In this document: positions 54,201 through 64,000 of the stretch, piece by piece | Layout: the number at the start of each line of letters is the position of its first letter | Numbering within the stretch: the first letter of the stretch is position 1 | Assembly: GCA_025201845.1 (NCBI GenBank) | Contig: MU603932.1 | Location: 3,006 to 67,005, forward strand | DNA length: 64,000 bases | From: Martensiomyces pterosporus | Taxonomy: Eukaryota > Kickxellomycota > Kickxellomycetes > Kickxellales > Kickxellaceae | Direction: 5' to 3' | The notes under the pieces: model-generated | What the model was told of the DNA's origin: nothing | The model's input: the letters and a program-made list of their open reading frames with translations, nothing else | Database searches by the model: none | Position numbers and translations under genes: made by a program

Positions 54201-57154
54201 CGGCGGCGCGCAGGAAAAACGGCGGCAGCGCTGTGTTGAATGGGAGCAAGCCAATATTTGGATCCGACAAGCGCAAGGCTATTGAGAAATGCCTCAAGGC
54301 GTACATGGAGATAACGCACCGCTCTACAAGGGCAATGCCCAACAGTGTCACATATGCTAGTGCTGCTGAGGCAGCCAAGGCCGCTTTTGCGCTGCTTCCC
54401 CTTTACCGCAGCTTTGACATGCTTCTGTCACGGGTAACCCTGTCGCTCGGTGCTAGCCTCGTTACCTTGAGATCCAAGGCGCTGCGCGCTCTCAACCAAA
54501 TCGCCTCGCACAGCCCCTCGGTGCTGTACCAGGCCAACGTCAAGTATGCCATCAACCACAGGCTGCAGGACAGCTCGCCCCAGGTGCGCGAGGCTGCCAT
54601 CGACCTAATTGGAAAGCATGTGGCTCAAAACCCTGAGCTCACAGGCCAGTACTACGAGTTTATCAGTGTGCGCGTTCTGGACAAGGGGCCCGGCGTCCGG
54701 AAGCGCGTCATGCGGATACTGAAGAGCATCTACATCCAGTCAAGCGATCAGGAGCAGCTGGTTGATATTGGCGTGCGCTTGCTGCAGCGAACCAGCGACG
54801 AGGAGCGGTCGATTCGCGAGCTAGCCACCAAGACGCTGCAGGAGCTGTGGTTCACGATGAGCAGCGAAGATGGAGCAGCAGAGGACCGGCCAGTGGTGGA
54901 ATCAACTGTAAACGTGTTCAATGCCCTTTCGCCGGATGCGCAGCGGCAGATGATGAAGCGTGTGCGTGTGATGACCGGCGTGATGGAGGCTGTGCGATCG
55001 CGCGAGCTGTCTGAGCTTATGGCCACTCTCTTTGGGTATGTCACCACAGAGGCGCCCAGGTCCGAGGTACACTCTGCGCTGTTTGTGATACGGTGTGTCA
55101 TCGACGCTCTGTTTGAGCAGCTTCTAAGATCCGAGGAGGCAGGCTCCACAAATGCTGCTGTCTTTTCCACGGCTGCGTGCTTGAGGTTCATTTCGGCTCT
55201 AAGCGGCATTGCGCCTGAGGCTGTTGGATCGCATGCCGAGACTCTCAGCGCTTACCTGAAAATGACAGACGCTGCAGAGGAGGATATGCTCCAAAACGTG
55301 CTGGTGATTTTCAGCAACACGCTGTTGAAGATTCCGCACCCCAGCGCCCAGTTTCTCGGCTCTCTGGAGGGCGACCTGATTGCGCTGCTTTCCTCGAGCC
55401 CACAGAGCATCCTTACTGTTGCCATTCCCTGCTTGTGCTTGCTGGTCGGGAATATCACACGGAATTACAGCACGCTCGTTCGGCTGTTCCGCTCCTGTGT
55501 TCTGCAGCTCTATCGCGAGCAGCGGCAGATCGAAAGCGGCGCAACAGGTGTCAAGTCGCCCAAAAACGTGATGCGGTTTATGATCCTGGCAGGGCTGATG
55601 TGCCGTTACTTTGAGTTTGACGACCATCGTGAGCGGCACAAGGATGTGTTCAGGGATCTGGAACAGCTGCTGGCCAAGAGTACGGTGCCTGGATACATGA
55701 ACAGCATGCTTTTGTTCTTTGCGTCGCCAAGGCTTCCCTCGCCCGTGCAGCTGGCGGCAATGCAGATGCTTGGCCAGCTCTATATCAAGCGGCCGCAGCT
55801 GGCGCTTACCACGGATGCACGGGCGGTGATGGACCGGGTGTTTGCAGGAAGCAACACGAGCCACAAGCTGCAGGTGGTGCGCAACTTTCTCGAGTTTCTT
55901 CGTGAAGACGCAAAGCGGTATGACATGCGGTCGAAGGAAGGCAAAGGCAGGGCCAAAGAGGTCGATGCCAAGGCGCTTGTGGGCAGCACAGGCGACATGG
56001 GCGAGGCGGGCGTTGGCGCCTCTTTGATGCAGACATACCTGGACTGTATCATTGACGCGACATTCGTGCCCGAGGCACCCTTGCTCAGAAGCGCCGGGTT
56101 TGAGGTGGTGTCGCTTGTTTTGGAGCAGGGCTTGGCGCACCCGCTGAAGTGCGTGCCTGCTCTGATTGCGCTTGGCACCGACGGCGACCCCCACATCCGC
56201 AGCAAGTCTCTGAAGCTGCACCAGGACTTGAACCTGAAGTATGCGTCGTTCATTCACTCGCGCGACATGGAGGGCGTGCGCAAGGCGTATGAGTACCAAG
56301 CAAGCCTTCGAGGCACAGGCTGGAGCGTTGCTGGATACAGCGACAGCGCTGATGCGAGGGATGCGGCGTCTGATCGGCCTGTTGCGTACCTTCAGCCGCT
56401 GTACACAATGCTGCGATCGAAGCGCCCGCGGCGCAACGAGTTTTTGACATCGCTGGTCAACAGTGGAGACTACGATGCCAGTTCAGGCAATGCCGCTGGC
56501 AGTGGCGACCAGCCACCGCCCATTTCGCTGGTCCGCTTTATTGCAGAGAACATTTCTGCCCTGGACTTCAAATTCATGGAGGAGGTTCTCCATGTTGCGT
56601 ACCAGATAAGCGCAGTTATTGCAAGCACAGGACTGAACATCTTCCACATGTTTGAGGCCCAGGCAGAGGTAGCGGCAAAGGGCGAGGAAGGCGGCGCAAT
56701 GTCGCTGCAGTGGAGGCGGGCCACCGAGGCGAGCGTGTGCATCGCCATTCTGTTTGTTCTGCGGGAGTTCCTCAAGTCGCACTACGGCATTTCGGAGGCG
56801 CGCTGCTTGTCGTTCAACCCGGGCGACTCGGCCGGGGTGCGCGACAAGCCCGTAGCCTGGCACTCGCTGAGCGACCAAGGGCGCATCGACTGGAGCGGCT
56901 GCCCATATGCAGTGCACAAAATGGAGACGCTGGAGGCATACAGCGCCCAGCGCATGAAGTTCCGACGGATGATCGCTGGGTCGCTAGCTGCAGTTGACGA
57001 TAATAGCAATGCGTTGATGAACAGCGGCAATCGCTCTTTTGACAACAACAGTTTTGGCGACATGTCAAATGCCTCGTTTGGCAGCGGCGACATCAGCATT
57101 GGCTTGACCGAGGGCGACGTGGAGTTTCTGGCTAACCAGAGCGTCCTCGACTAG
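51245..57154 (+). CDS. SCC2: Cohesin loader Scc2/NIPBL/Mis4
   Basis: HEAT-repeat subunit of the Scc2-Scc4 complex that loads cohesin onto DNA. Coding exons are 51245-51483, 51591-51712, 51813-51920 and 52068-57154 (donors GTACGT, GTAAGC, GTAAGC; acceptors CAAAG, TTTAG, CGCAG), giving 1851 aa, in the usual range. The N-terminal ~180 residues are variable. The C-terminal two-thirds contain the NIPBL signature region: SPSVLYQANVKYAINHRLQD, SSPQVREAAIDLIGKHV, RVLDKGPGVRKRVMRILK in consecutive order, and a later MLRSKRPRRNEFLTSLV. An acidic insert of about 55 residues rich in Asp/Ser/Gly precedes the HEAT core. The first three exons are supported by continuous frame and consensus splice sites; the first junction (AT|GTACGT to AAAG|T) is the least certain. 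Confidence 0.9.
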
Positions 57155-58303
57155 GCACGCCGAATAGCCAGCTGTCCTTTTTTCTTTGCTTGAATTGTAG
57201 CCTAGACACATTGCGACAGCCCTTGCGGCGGATGCCCAGTTAATAAACTAAACACTCCGTAACGGCTCACGCGCCCGGGCGCATTAATGCCACAGATGCT
57301 GGTAATTGTGCCCTGGGCGACTGCCTGCAGCTGCTTAAATTGCACACGGCGCTTTCACACCCGCAGAAGGCACCTCCCCCAGACGACCACTCTGTCTGTG
57401 GATGAGGTGGGTGCATGACGATGGTGTGCAACGTCTGCCTTTCCTCCCCAGCACCCAATGCGTCATCCAGGGGGCGAGGTGGGGAGCTCAACAGCCAGGG
57501 CGGCGGGTGGGCAAATAGGCAGCTGGCTTATGTGTGCTTGTGCTCGCCTCTGGCTCGCAGCAGCCCTGGAGCTCAGCTGTGCTTGGCTGGCGCCGTAGAG
57601 ATCTGGAGCGCACACGGGCTGCCGCGACGTCCTCTTCTCCCCCACAGTAGCACAGGCCGGGTCTGTGGAGCTTGCGACCACACCACTCTGCTGTGATAGG
57701 GCGGGCGGCTGGCAGCAGTGGGCGGGTCGGGGCTGGTGATTCGCCAGCGCAAAAAATAGGACCAATCCTATTTATGGACCGCTGCTGTCTCAGACACGCA
57801 GTGATTTCTATGTTGTTGTTTTTGAAGCGCTTCGCTGGTCCTCTTGTGTTTTTCGGCCCGGCCAGTAGCCGGAAACGTAGAGCAAAGAAAGAGCAGCATT
57901 AGGACCCACCCAGCTGCGTTCTGGATGGCGAGCCAATCGCCAAGGCACACGCGTGCCTCGTGCAACTCTAGCCCGCACAGAAAAGAAGCAGCAACAAAGC
58001 AAAGGGCGCGCCATGCCGCGATTTCCAACGGCAAGCGAGGCTGGTCTCCACACACAGCGCACATACACAGGCGAGACACAGGCACTAGTTCTTGCATAAA
58101 TAAGGTGCCTGGCGCGCCTGGCAAACTGCCATTGTTTCTTTGATTATCCCTCCTCCCAAGGATTTTTATTTCTCCTTTTTGCTGCCACGCCTTCTCTCCT
58201 CTGCTTCTGCACTCTGCACTCGGCACTCGGCTACCTCTCCACATCTCACGCACGTCCTTGTTGCGCATACACACACCACAGCAGCTCCACACACACATAC
58301 ACA
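57155..58303. other. Intergenic region between Scc2 and GDP-mannose pyrophosphorylase
   Basis: 1.15 kb, with AATAAA near 57243 after the Scc2 stop. A 257-codon minus-strand frame (57768-58541) crosses into the next gene and has no family features. A pyrimidine-rich tract and CACACA run lead into the next ATG. Confidence 0.45.
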
Positions 58304-60418
58304 ATGAAGGCTTTGATTCTTGTTGGTGGTAAGTGCAAGACGGCATGCCCGGATCGCGGAAAGGGCGCCATTCAAGCACTCTTGCAGCTGGCACTAAACA
58401 TTGTCTCCTCGCCGCGAGTTGGCGCGACTTCCATGTAGGCTTTGGCACTCGTCTCCGCCCTCTCACTCTTTCGGTCCCCAAGCCCCTTGTTGACTTTGCC
58501 AACAAGCCCATGATTCTCCACCAGATCGAGGCCCTCGTCAAGGTAAGCTCCTTCTCGCTCTATCAATTGCCGGCACGGCCTCAGCCTGCCTGAATACAGC
58601 AGCAGCAAGGGCGAGGCACGATGTGCGCCGTTATTTTTAGTATCCCTGTCTGCCGCGCTCAGTGCATCTATTTGGCGAAGGCGTGGAGATGAGCAGTCGT
58701 GGCATCATTGCGATGCAGCGCAGTGCCGCTATTGGCCGCTTGCTTTCCCAATGCACAGCAATGCAGCACAGCGTTCCCTCAGCCCCACCCAACCACACCC
58801 CCTCCACAAACACAGCCCGGCGTGGTCGTTGGAAACCGTCGTCTGCCCTCTCTTCTCTGGTGCTGCATGTCTTGCGGGCCTCCTGCGCCGCCTTCCCTGC
58901 CTCGCACTGTGCTGGCCCAGAGCCTGGTCTTGTGGGGGTGCTGTTACACTGAAATGATGTGCTGCCCAGCCCTGTAAGGGCCGTGGGGTAGCACACCCCA
59001 CAGGCAGTGTCTGCGGTGGGCTCGGCCTTGCTCCGCCTGCTTCGGTTTGTTTTGCTTTTTGCGCCCCTCGCTTCAGACCACACTGCGCTGTTTGCAGCCT
59101 ACAGCGAAGCAAGGAAGGGCAGATCTCCCCACGCCTGCCTCTCCCTTTGTGGGTGTTGATGGCACGGCTGAGGTGCAGAAAAGAGGAGTTAGGAAGGATC
59201 GGCATCGGGTGCGGATGTGGGGTGCGCTTGCGACGTGGCTCGCACGTCGTCATCCAGCGCCAGAGGCGATCCCTCCTGCTGCACTCCGACCCGGCTCGGC
59301 TCAGCCCAGCGCTGGGCTGCTAATCACAGCCGCTGGCCTTTGGCCACCGAACAGCGCCCACCCCTTGGCTCCTTGCAAGGAGCGCTCACCTTATCCATGC
59401 GAGTTCACAGCAGCGCTAACATGCAACACGCGTGCTCTTTGTTTGTCCTGTCTAGGCTGGCGTCGCCGACATCGTGCTCGCCGTCAACTACAAGCCCGAG
59501 GTCATGGTTGCTGTGCTCAAGAAGTACGAGGAAAAGTTTGGCATCACCATCACCTTCTCCGTTGAGAAGGAGCCTCTGGGAACCGCCGGTCCTCTGGCCC
59601 TTGCCCGCGAGATCCTTGGCAAGGACGAGTCGCCATTCTTTGTCCTCAACGCCGATGTCACCTGCGACTACCCCTTCGAGGCCATGCGCGACTTCCACTT
59701 TGCCCACGGCAACGAGGGCACCATCCTCGCGACCAAGGTCGAGGAGCCCTCCAAGTATGGCGTCATTGTCACAAAGCCCGAGTGCACAAAGATCGACCGC
59801 TTCGTCGAGAAGCCCGTCGAGTTTGTCGGCAACCGCATCAACGCCGGCATCTACATCTTCAGCCCCTCGATCTTGGACCGCATTGAGCTCCGCCCGACGT
59901 CGATTGAGAAGGAAATTTTCCCCAAGATGGCTGGCGACGAGCAGCTGCACACATTCGACCTCGAGGGCTACTGGATGGACGTTGGCCAGCCCAAGGACTT
60001 CCTCACGGGCACCTGCCTGTACCTCTCGTCGCTCGCCAAGAAGAGCCCCGAGCTCCTTGCGCCCTCGTCGCAGTCGTATGTGAACGGCGGCAACGTGCTT
60101 GTTCACCCCTCGGCAAAGATCGGCGAGGGCTGCAAGATCGGCCCCAACGTCACCATCGGCCCCAACGCTGTCATTGGCAACGGCGTCTGCCTCCAGCGCT
60201 GCGTGCTGATGGAGGGCACCCACGTCAAGGACTACGCGTGGGTCAAGAACAGCATCGTTGGCTGGCACTCGAGCGTTGGTCGCTGGTCGCGCCTTGACGG
60301 AGTCACTGTCCTTGGCGACGACGTGCATGTTGCCGACGAGATCTACGTCAACGGCGCGTCGGTTCTGCCGCACAAGTCCATCAGCTCGAACGTCTGCGAG
60401 CCTGGAATTGTCATGTAA
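58304..60418 (+). CDS. MPG1: Mannose-1-phosphate guanylyltransferase (GDP-mannose pyrophosphorylase)
   Basis: Makes GDP-mannose from GTP and mannose-1-phosphate, the donor for protein glycosylation, GPI anchors and wall mannan. Coding exons are 58304-58328 (25 nt), 58439-58542 and 59456-60418; introns are 110 nt (donor GTAAGT) and 913 nt (donor GTAAGC). The spliced protein is 363 aa, matching fungal orthologues. The nucleotide-binding motif [11 protein letters not shown] (8-18) is created by the first splice. [44 protein letters not shown] and [15 protein letters not shown] follow. The C-terminal third is a left-handed beta-helix of hexapeptide repeats ([20 protein letters not shown]). Third positions are strongly C-biased, as expected for a highly expressed housekeeping gene. 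Confidence 0.97.
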
Positions 60419-61300
60419 GGGATCATAAAACCATGTATCATTTGGGGGGCGTGCTGCCGCTTGGCTCAGCTGCCTCTGCAGGGCACCATGCCGCATGGCG
60501 CTGCCTCTCAGCTTTTTTTACTTTCTCTGCCACACCCACCCCTTCCCTTCCCTTCCCTTCCCTCTGCTCCCCGTCCAGCACTTGTTTTTATTTTATTCTA
60601 GCTCCGCGACACACCAGCCACCCCTCCTACTCTTTCTTTCCTTTCACTTCTCAATGCTATCATAAACAAGCCAACTAATGAACAAGCAGGCAGGCAGGCG
60701 GCGTGGCGGGGAGGTGCTGTGCTGAACCGCTACGCAGATCGCCCCGCATCGCAGAGGAGCCAATCGACTCGGTTCTTGACCAAAGGGCTGCGCTCCGCAA
60801 GTCCGGTGTTCGGAGCAGCCAACGGCGAGCGACTGTCTCAACGCAGACGCCGCCTTGCTTGGGCCCTCTCCGCTCGTCAAGGCCACTATGGAGAGCTGGG
60901 CAGGCTCCACCACCAGCCTCCTGCTCTGCTGGCCCTTTTGTTGCTGCATCGTCTGCTCCAGACGAGGAGATACGTGCGCTCCTCTGGGCTAAGACTGCGT
61001 GGTCGATGAGCCGCCAGACATTGGGCCAATGCAAGGCAGACAAGCGATTATTCCAAAAGAAAAAAAACCTGTTGCGCTGCAGCAAAATTACCCACTCCTT
61101 TTTTGGCCTGGAGGCCTGGAATGGCAGGGGGTAAAGGGGTGTGCGTCTGGATTGATCACAAACACGCCCTCTTTTCCTCTCGCCATCCTCACTTCCCGCG
61201 CCATACGCTCTCTTTACCTGCACACAGCCAGACAATTGAAGGCACTTTCTCTCTGCCTATATATTATCGTGGGATAGGGATCGTGGCAGCAAATATAGAC
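60419..61300. other. Intergenic region upstream of DUF202 gene
   Basis: 882 bp. It contains a CCTTC pentanucleotide repeat (60541-60562) just after the MPG1 end and a TATATATTA about 40 nt before the next ATG. The open frames in it lack features. Confidence 0.45.
60541..60562 (+). repeat. CCTTC pentanucleotide repeat
   Basis: Four exact copies of CCTTC plus two bases, in the 3' flank of MPG1. Confidence 0.9.
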
Positions 61301-62220
61301 ATGCGCAGCTATCTCGACTTGCTATCGCTAAAGCTCGAAAACAAGGGCAGCGTTGCCCGCGATCATTTAGGTAAGCTCCCCCTCCCCGCTCTCCCGTGAA
61401 AGCATGTCGCTGAGTCCGTGTGGCTGGACTGTCTGCTTCATCACCAGCGCCTTCCCTCTCTGGCCCCCACACGCTCCTTGCGCCGCTGCCTCGTTCCTGT
61501 GGCCCACAGACGCAGCGGCTGTCTCGACAGCTCAGGCAACATGCGCGCGTCGCCTCTCCTACTGGGCGCAATCAGCCGTTGCTATGGCACCATCTGCAGA
61601 TGCCAGCGGAGTTTGTGAGACCTGCTGCCTTCTCTCCTTTCGCTATCCGTGCATATCATGAGCACCTTCTGTGCGCAACATAAATTCGACCAGGGCATAT
61701 CGCATTGTACTTGCAAGACATTGCCTGGCAGCACCCATCTGCCGCTGCCTGCTTGCGCCCCCTGGTCGCGCAAACAAACAAAAGCAAACAACATGCCCAG
61801 TAAATCATGTACCGCATGCCTGCTGCCTGCTTGCATGCATCATGTACACCCCTTTCACTCGACCTTGTAGCCAACGAGCGCACATATCTGGCCTGGATCC
61901 GCACATCCCTGTCGATGGTGACAGTCGGGGTGGCCATCCGCCAGCTGTACCGCGTCTCCATAGACCTCGGCAACGACGATGGCGCCAGCGCCCAGCACAC
62001 TGCGCAGGACGACCCGATCGCGGGCAAGGTCCTGGGCGTCAGCTTTGTTCTGCTGGGGATGGTCTTCGTCGTGATGGGCTTGTACCGCTACTTCAGCTCA
62101 CAGGTTCTGATGACAAAAGGCAGGTTCCCCGTGTCGAGAGCCATGGTGGGTGCCTGTGCGGCGGCTACCCTGGCACTGCTTATCGGCCTTTTGGTCTCGA
62201 TGTTTAAGGATGAGCAATAG
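61301..62220 (+). CDS. DUF202 (YidH-like) three-helix membrane protein
   Basis: Small integral membrane protein of unknown biochemical function; the DUF202 fold is shared with the Vtc1 subunit of the vacuolar polyphosphate polymerase. Coding exons are 61301-61370 and 61871-62220, with a 500-nt intron (donor GTAAGC, acceptor TAG), giving 139 aa. The splice creates the signature NKGSVARDHLANERTYLAW and then IRTSLSMVTVGVAI. Three hydrophobic segments lie at about 32-50, 79-98 and 113-133. The sequence is closer to the YidH-type fungal proteins than to Vtc1, which lacks the ARDHLANERT start. No operon-like link to its neighbours is expected. Confidence 0.87.
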
Positions 62221-62509
62221 CCAGCATGCGCAAACGGCATTCCTATTCCTTCTCTGCTGTTCTTTTGCTGATGTAACACCTTTCTTTCTCCTCTTTCATA
62301 CAGTCATAAATGCCCACTTCTTTCACCCACGAAGGAGGCCACCAGCAGCTCCAAGATGCCGCTTCTGCTGCCCACTAGTGTTCACGTGATAGCGAACCGT
62401 AAACGCTGCACAGCACTGTCCACACATAACGTCCTGTTTGTGAAAGCCAATGCGGAGAGCCCAAAGCACAAAATAGCAGTTATATATTCTCTAACCAAGC
62501 ACAGCAGCG

Positions 62510-63388
62510 ATGCGGCCCGATCCACACAAACAAAAGAACAGTCGCAGATACCAGGCAGCGCAAAGATCCAAGAAACAGGGCGAGGCAGGCGCAGAGGCAG
62601 TCACAGACAGCGGCAGTTCTCAGCCAGCAGATGAAGGCAAGGAAAGTACGGCGCCTGCGCAGCGTCACCACACGAACAGGAGCAATAGCACAAGTCATGG
62701 TGGACCGCAATTTTCGCGCAGAAAGCTAGAGGACAACTCTTGGCGGTACGAGGATCCCGCAGTAGATGAGGCACCGGAGGGTGCTATTCTGGACGAGAGC
62801 GCTCTGGCAGCACAGGAGGAGGAGGATGTGAGAGAGTTCTTGGACTACCTGAAAGCCAAGTCGGACCTGCTTTCAACAGACCAGTCAGCCGTTTACTTCC
62901 AACTTCGATCAGAGACCGACTCTGAGGAATTGCATTCGCATGGCGGGAAAACATGGGGCAGACTGGTTGAGGTTCCGTGGGATAGCTTGCTGGCAGATAT
63001 GTCCAAGCTTCCGATACATGAATTGCTGGGCATCGACGCAGAGACAGAGCTCCCTGAAAATGTCGCTGATGCAAAACAAGGTGCGCTGCCATCTGTGGCT
63101 CCAAAGCCCCAGGTATCTGTGTTGGCACCTGCAGTTCCTCGGATTGCCCAGAAACTGAGCGACCTGGCACCGAACATCAATTCCAAGCAGACCCCACTGT
63201 CGACAGCTACTGCCTCCGCCAAGTTCAAGCCAAAATTCGTGCCTGCTCCAGCCAAATCCACATTTATACCGCCACCAAAGCCCCAGGCTGTGCCACGAAA
63301 CACGGTGCCAGGGCTTGCGACCACGGTAACGAAGGCCCAGCAACCGGCAGCCGATGACTTGGAGGCGTTCTTGGACGATTTGATATAG
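62510..63388 (+). CDS. Possible Aven-like protein
   Basis: 292 aa in one exon. Function not firmly recognised. The N-terminus is basic and Gln/Ser-rich (MRPDPHKQKNSRRYQAAQ). Around residues 70-185 it reads like cell-death regulator Aven: NSWRYEDPAVDE, YFQLRSETDSEE, WDSLLADMSKLPIHELLGID. The extreme C-terminus DDLEAFLDDLI resembles Aven's acidic LEDWLDSMI ending. Between them is a Pro/Ala/Lys-rich linker with repeated FKPKFVPAPAKS-like phrases. This is a pattern match from memory over short stretches, so treat the name as tentative. The ATG at 62510 is the first in the frame; TATATATT lies 22-29 nt before it. Confidence 0.55.
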   Translation: MRPDPHKQKNSRRYQAAQRSKKQGEAGAEAVTDSGSSQPADEGKESTAPAQRHHTNRSNSTSHGGPQFSRRKLEDNSWRYEDPAVDEAPEGAILDESALAAQEEEDVREFLDYLKAKSDLLSTDQSAVYFQLRSETDSEELHSHGGKTWGRLVEVPWDSLLADMSKLPIHELLGIDAETELPENVADAKQGALPSVAPKPQVSVLAPAVPRIAQKLSDLAPNINSKQTPLSTATASAKFKPKFVPAPAKSTFIPPPKPQAVPRNTVPGLATTVTKAQQPAADDLEAFLDDLI

Positions 63389-63562
63389 ATCCTGTAGCCT
63401 TTTGTACTTTCTTCTGCCAGTTCACGTGGAGGTGCCCACTGTTCCAGCATATGTCGATTCGTCAATATCAACGCGCATTACGAGGCTGGTGGCCGAGAAA
63501 GCCTGCTTTCAAGCACACATACCTTCACATACCCTCACACACCAGCAGCACGCATGTAAGCG

Positions 63563-64000
63563 ATGGAGCCCATGAACGACAGAATCCCTGTGCATGTGAT
63601 ATTCCGCTACCCGTACAAGCGGCCGCAGGAGTTCCAACCGCCGCAAGTAAAGCCATTCGAAGAGGTCAGCTTGGAAGAGCAGGTCTGGCGATGGCTGCTC
63701 GCGGTTCCAGGGCCAGACCGACCGCTAGACATCCTGGCAGAGCTGGAGGAGGACGAGGTGACGTTTGACTGGGAGCTGCTGGCATCTACGCTTCACGTGC
63801 CTCTGGCGGACGTCTTTGCTGCCGCGTCAACTCTGTTCGAAAGGCACATGGGCCGTCGCTTGACGCTTGTGGAAGACAGCAGCCTCCAAGTAGCAGAACC
63901 GCCAGTAAAGCCGGAAGAGCCAGCAAAGGAGCAAAGGGGCGACACTGGGGCGAGCGCAGAGGCATGCCAGCAACCCCAGCCGTCGTTGCCGTCGTTGCCA
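63563..64000 (+). CDS. Atg29-like autophagy protein, 3' end outside window
   Basis: Predicted scaffold subunit (Atg17-Atg29-Atg31 type) acting at the phagophore assembly site. 146 codons are visible from the ATG at 63563 to the window end with no stop. Residues ~8-100 fit the Atg29 N-terminal domain: IPVHVIFRYPYKRPQEFQPP resembles the family's hydrophobic-Pro-Arg-Pro opening. After a linker, FDWELLASTLHVPLADVF and AASTLFERHM match the conserved helix pair that in other fungi reads roughly WxxLAxxxxVPxxxLLQQAAxLYER. The following sequence is Pro/Glu-rich and disordered. An alternative start is the ATG three codons on. The match is moderate and only part of the gene is seen. Confidence 0.72.
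   Translation, partial: MEPMNDRIPVHVIFRYPYKRPQEFQPPQVKPFEEVSLEEQVWRWLLAVPGPDRPLDILAELEEDEVTFDWELLASTLHVPLADVFAAASTLFERHMGRRLTLVEDSSLQVAEPPVKPEEPAKEQRGDTGASAEACQQPQPSLPSLP

Noticed and set aside
55199..56299. 366-codon minus-strand open frame inside Scc2
   Set aside because: Lies within the Scc2 HEAT-repeat coding frame and has no family similarity.
57768..58541. 257-codon minus-strand open frame
   Set aside because: Overlaps the first exons of GDP-mannose pyrophosphorylase and shows no domain.
1..64000. A biosynthetic gene cluster or mobile defence-type island
   Set aside because: The genes are mostly conserved housekeeping genes with mixed orientation and separate promoters; no synthase, transposase or horizontally acquired block was seen.

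Overview
This is a window of fungal nuclear DNA with about 22 protein-coding genes, two of them cut by the window ends. The kingdom is shown by a saccharopine reductase of the fungal lysine pathway, a Crh-type chitin-glucan transglycosylase, a Kre9/Knh1-type GPI protein, two CreA/Mig1-type zinc fingers and an Atg29-like protein. Elongases with a Q-x-x-H-H histidine box (a form known from Mortierella), G+C-rich coding sequence, low intron density and short introns suggest an early-diverging 'zygomycete' fungus, perhaps Kickxellomycotina. That placement is inference. No rRNA, convincing tRNA, CRISPR array, intact transposon or virus was seen.

Left third (1-28 kb): a truncated NADPH-oxidase/ferric-reductase gene; SRP72; a convergent pair of near-identical CreA/Mig1-type zinc-finger genes with NAD(P)H-hydrate epimerase between them; a 4.6 kb stretch without a recognisable gene; a fatty-acid elongase; a Kre9/Knh1 GPI protein; a Crh transglycosylase whose first coding exon is probably 6 nt; and a DGAT1-type acyltransferase.

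Middle third (27.9-43.7 kb): a flavin split-barrel protein, TRAPPC13, LYS9 and an Slm1-like BAR/PH protein, all on the minus strand; NMD3 and an acidic unknown protein on the plus strand; a second elongase; and an RPD3/HDAC1-class deacetylase.

Right third (43.7-64 kb): an Fsc1-like protein with five fasciclin domains, divergent from the deacetylase across a promoter carrying a perfect 94-bp tandem duplication; a pepsin-like protease; the cohesin loader Scc2/NIPBL; GDP-mannose pyrophosphorylase; a DUF202 membrane protein; a possible Aven-like protein; and the start of an Atg29-like gene.

Functional threads are lipid synthesis and signalling (two elongases, DGAT1, Slm1), wall and glycan assembly (Kre9-type protein, Crh, GDP-mannose supply), trafficking and autophagy (SRP72, TRAPPC13, Fsc1-like, Atg29-like) and chromatin or transcription (HDAC, Scc2, two zinc fingers). 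Nothing shows that these form one co-regulated cluster. Ten gene models, holding 15 introns, had to be spliced by hand. Most introns start with GTAAGC and lie near the 5' end of the gene. I found no clearly new multi-gene system. The best leads are the convergent zinc-finger pair, the duplicated divergent promoter and the 6-nt first exon.
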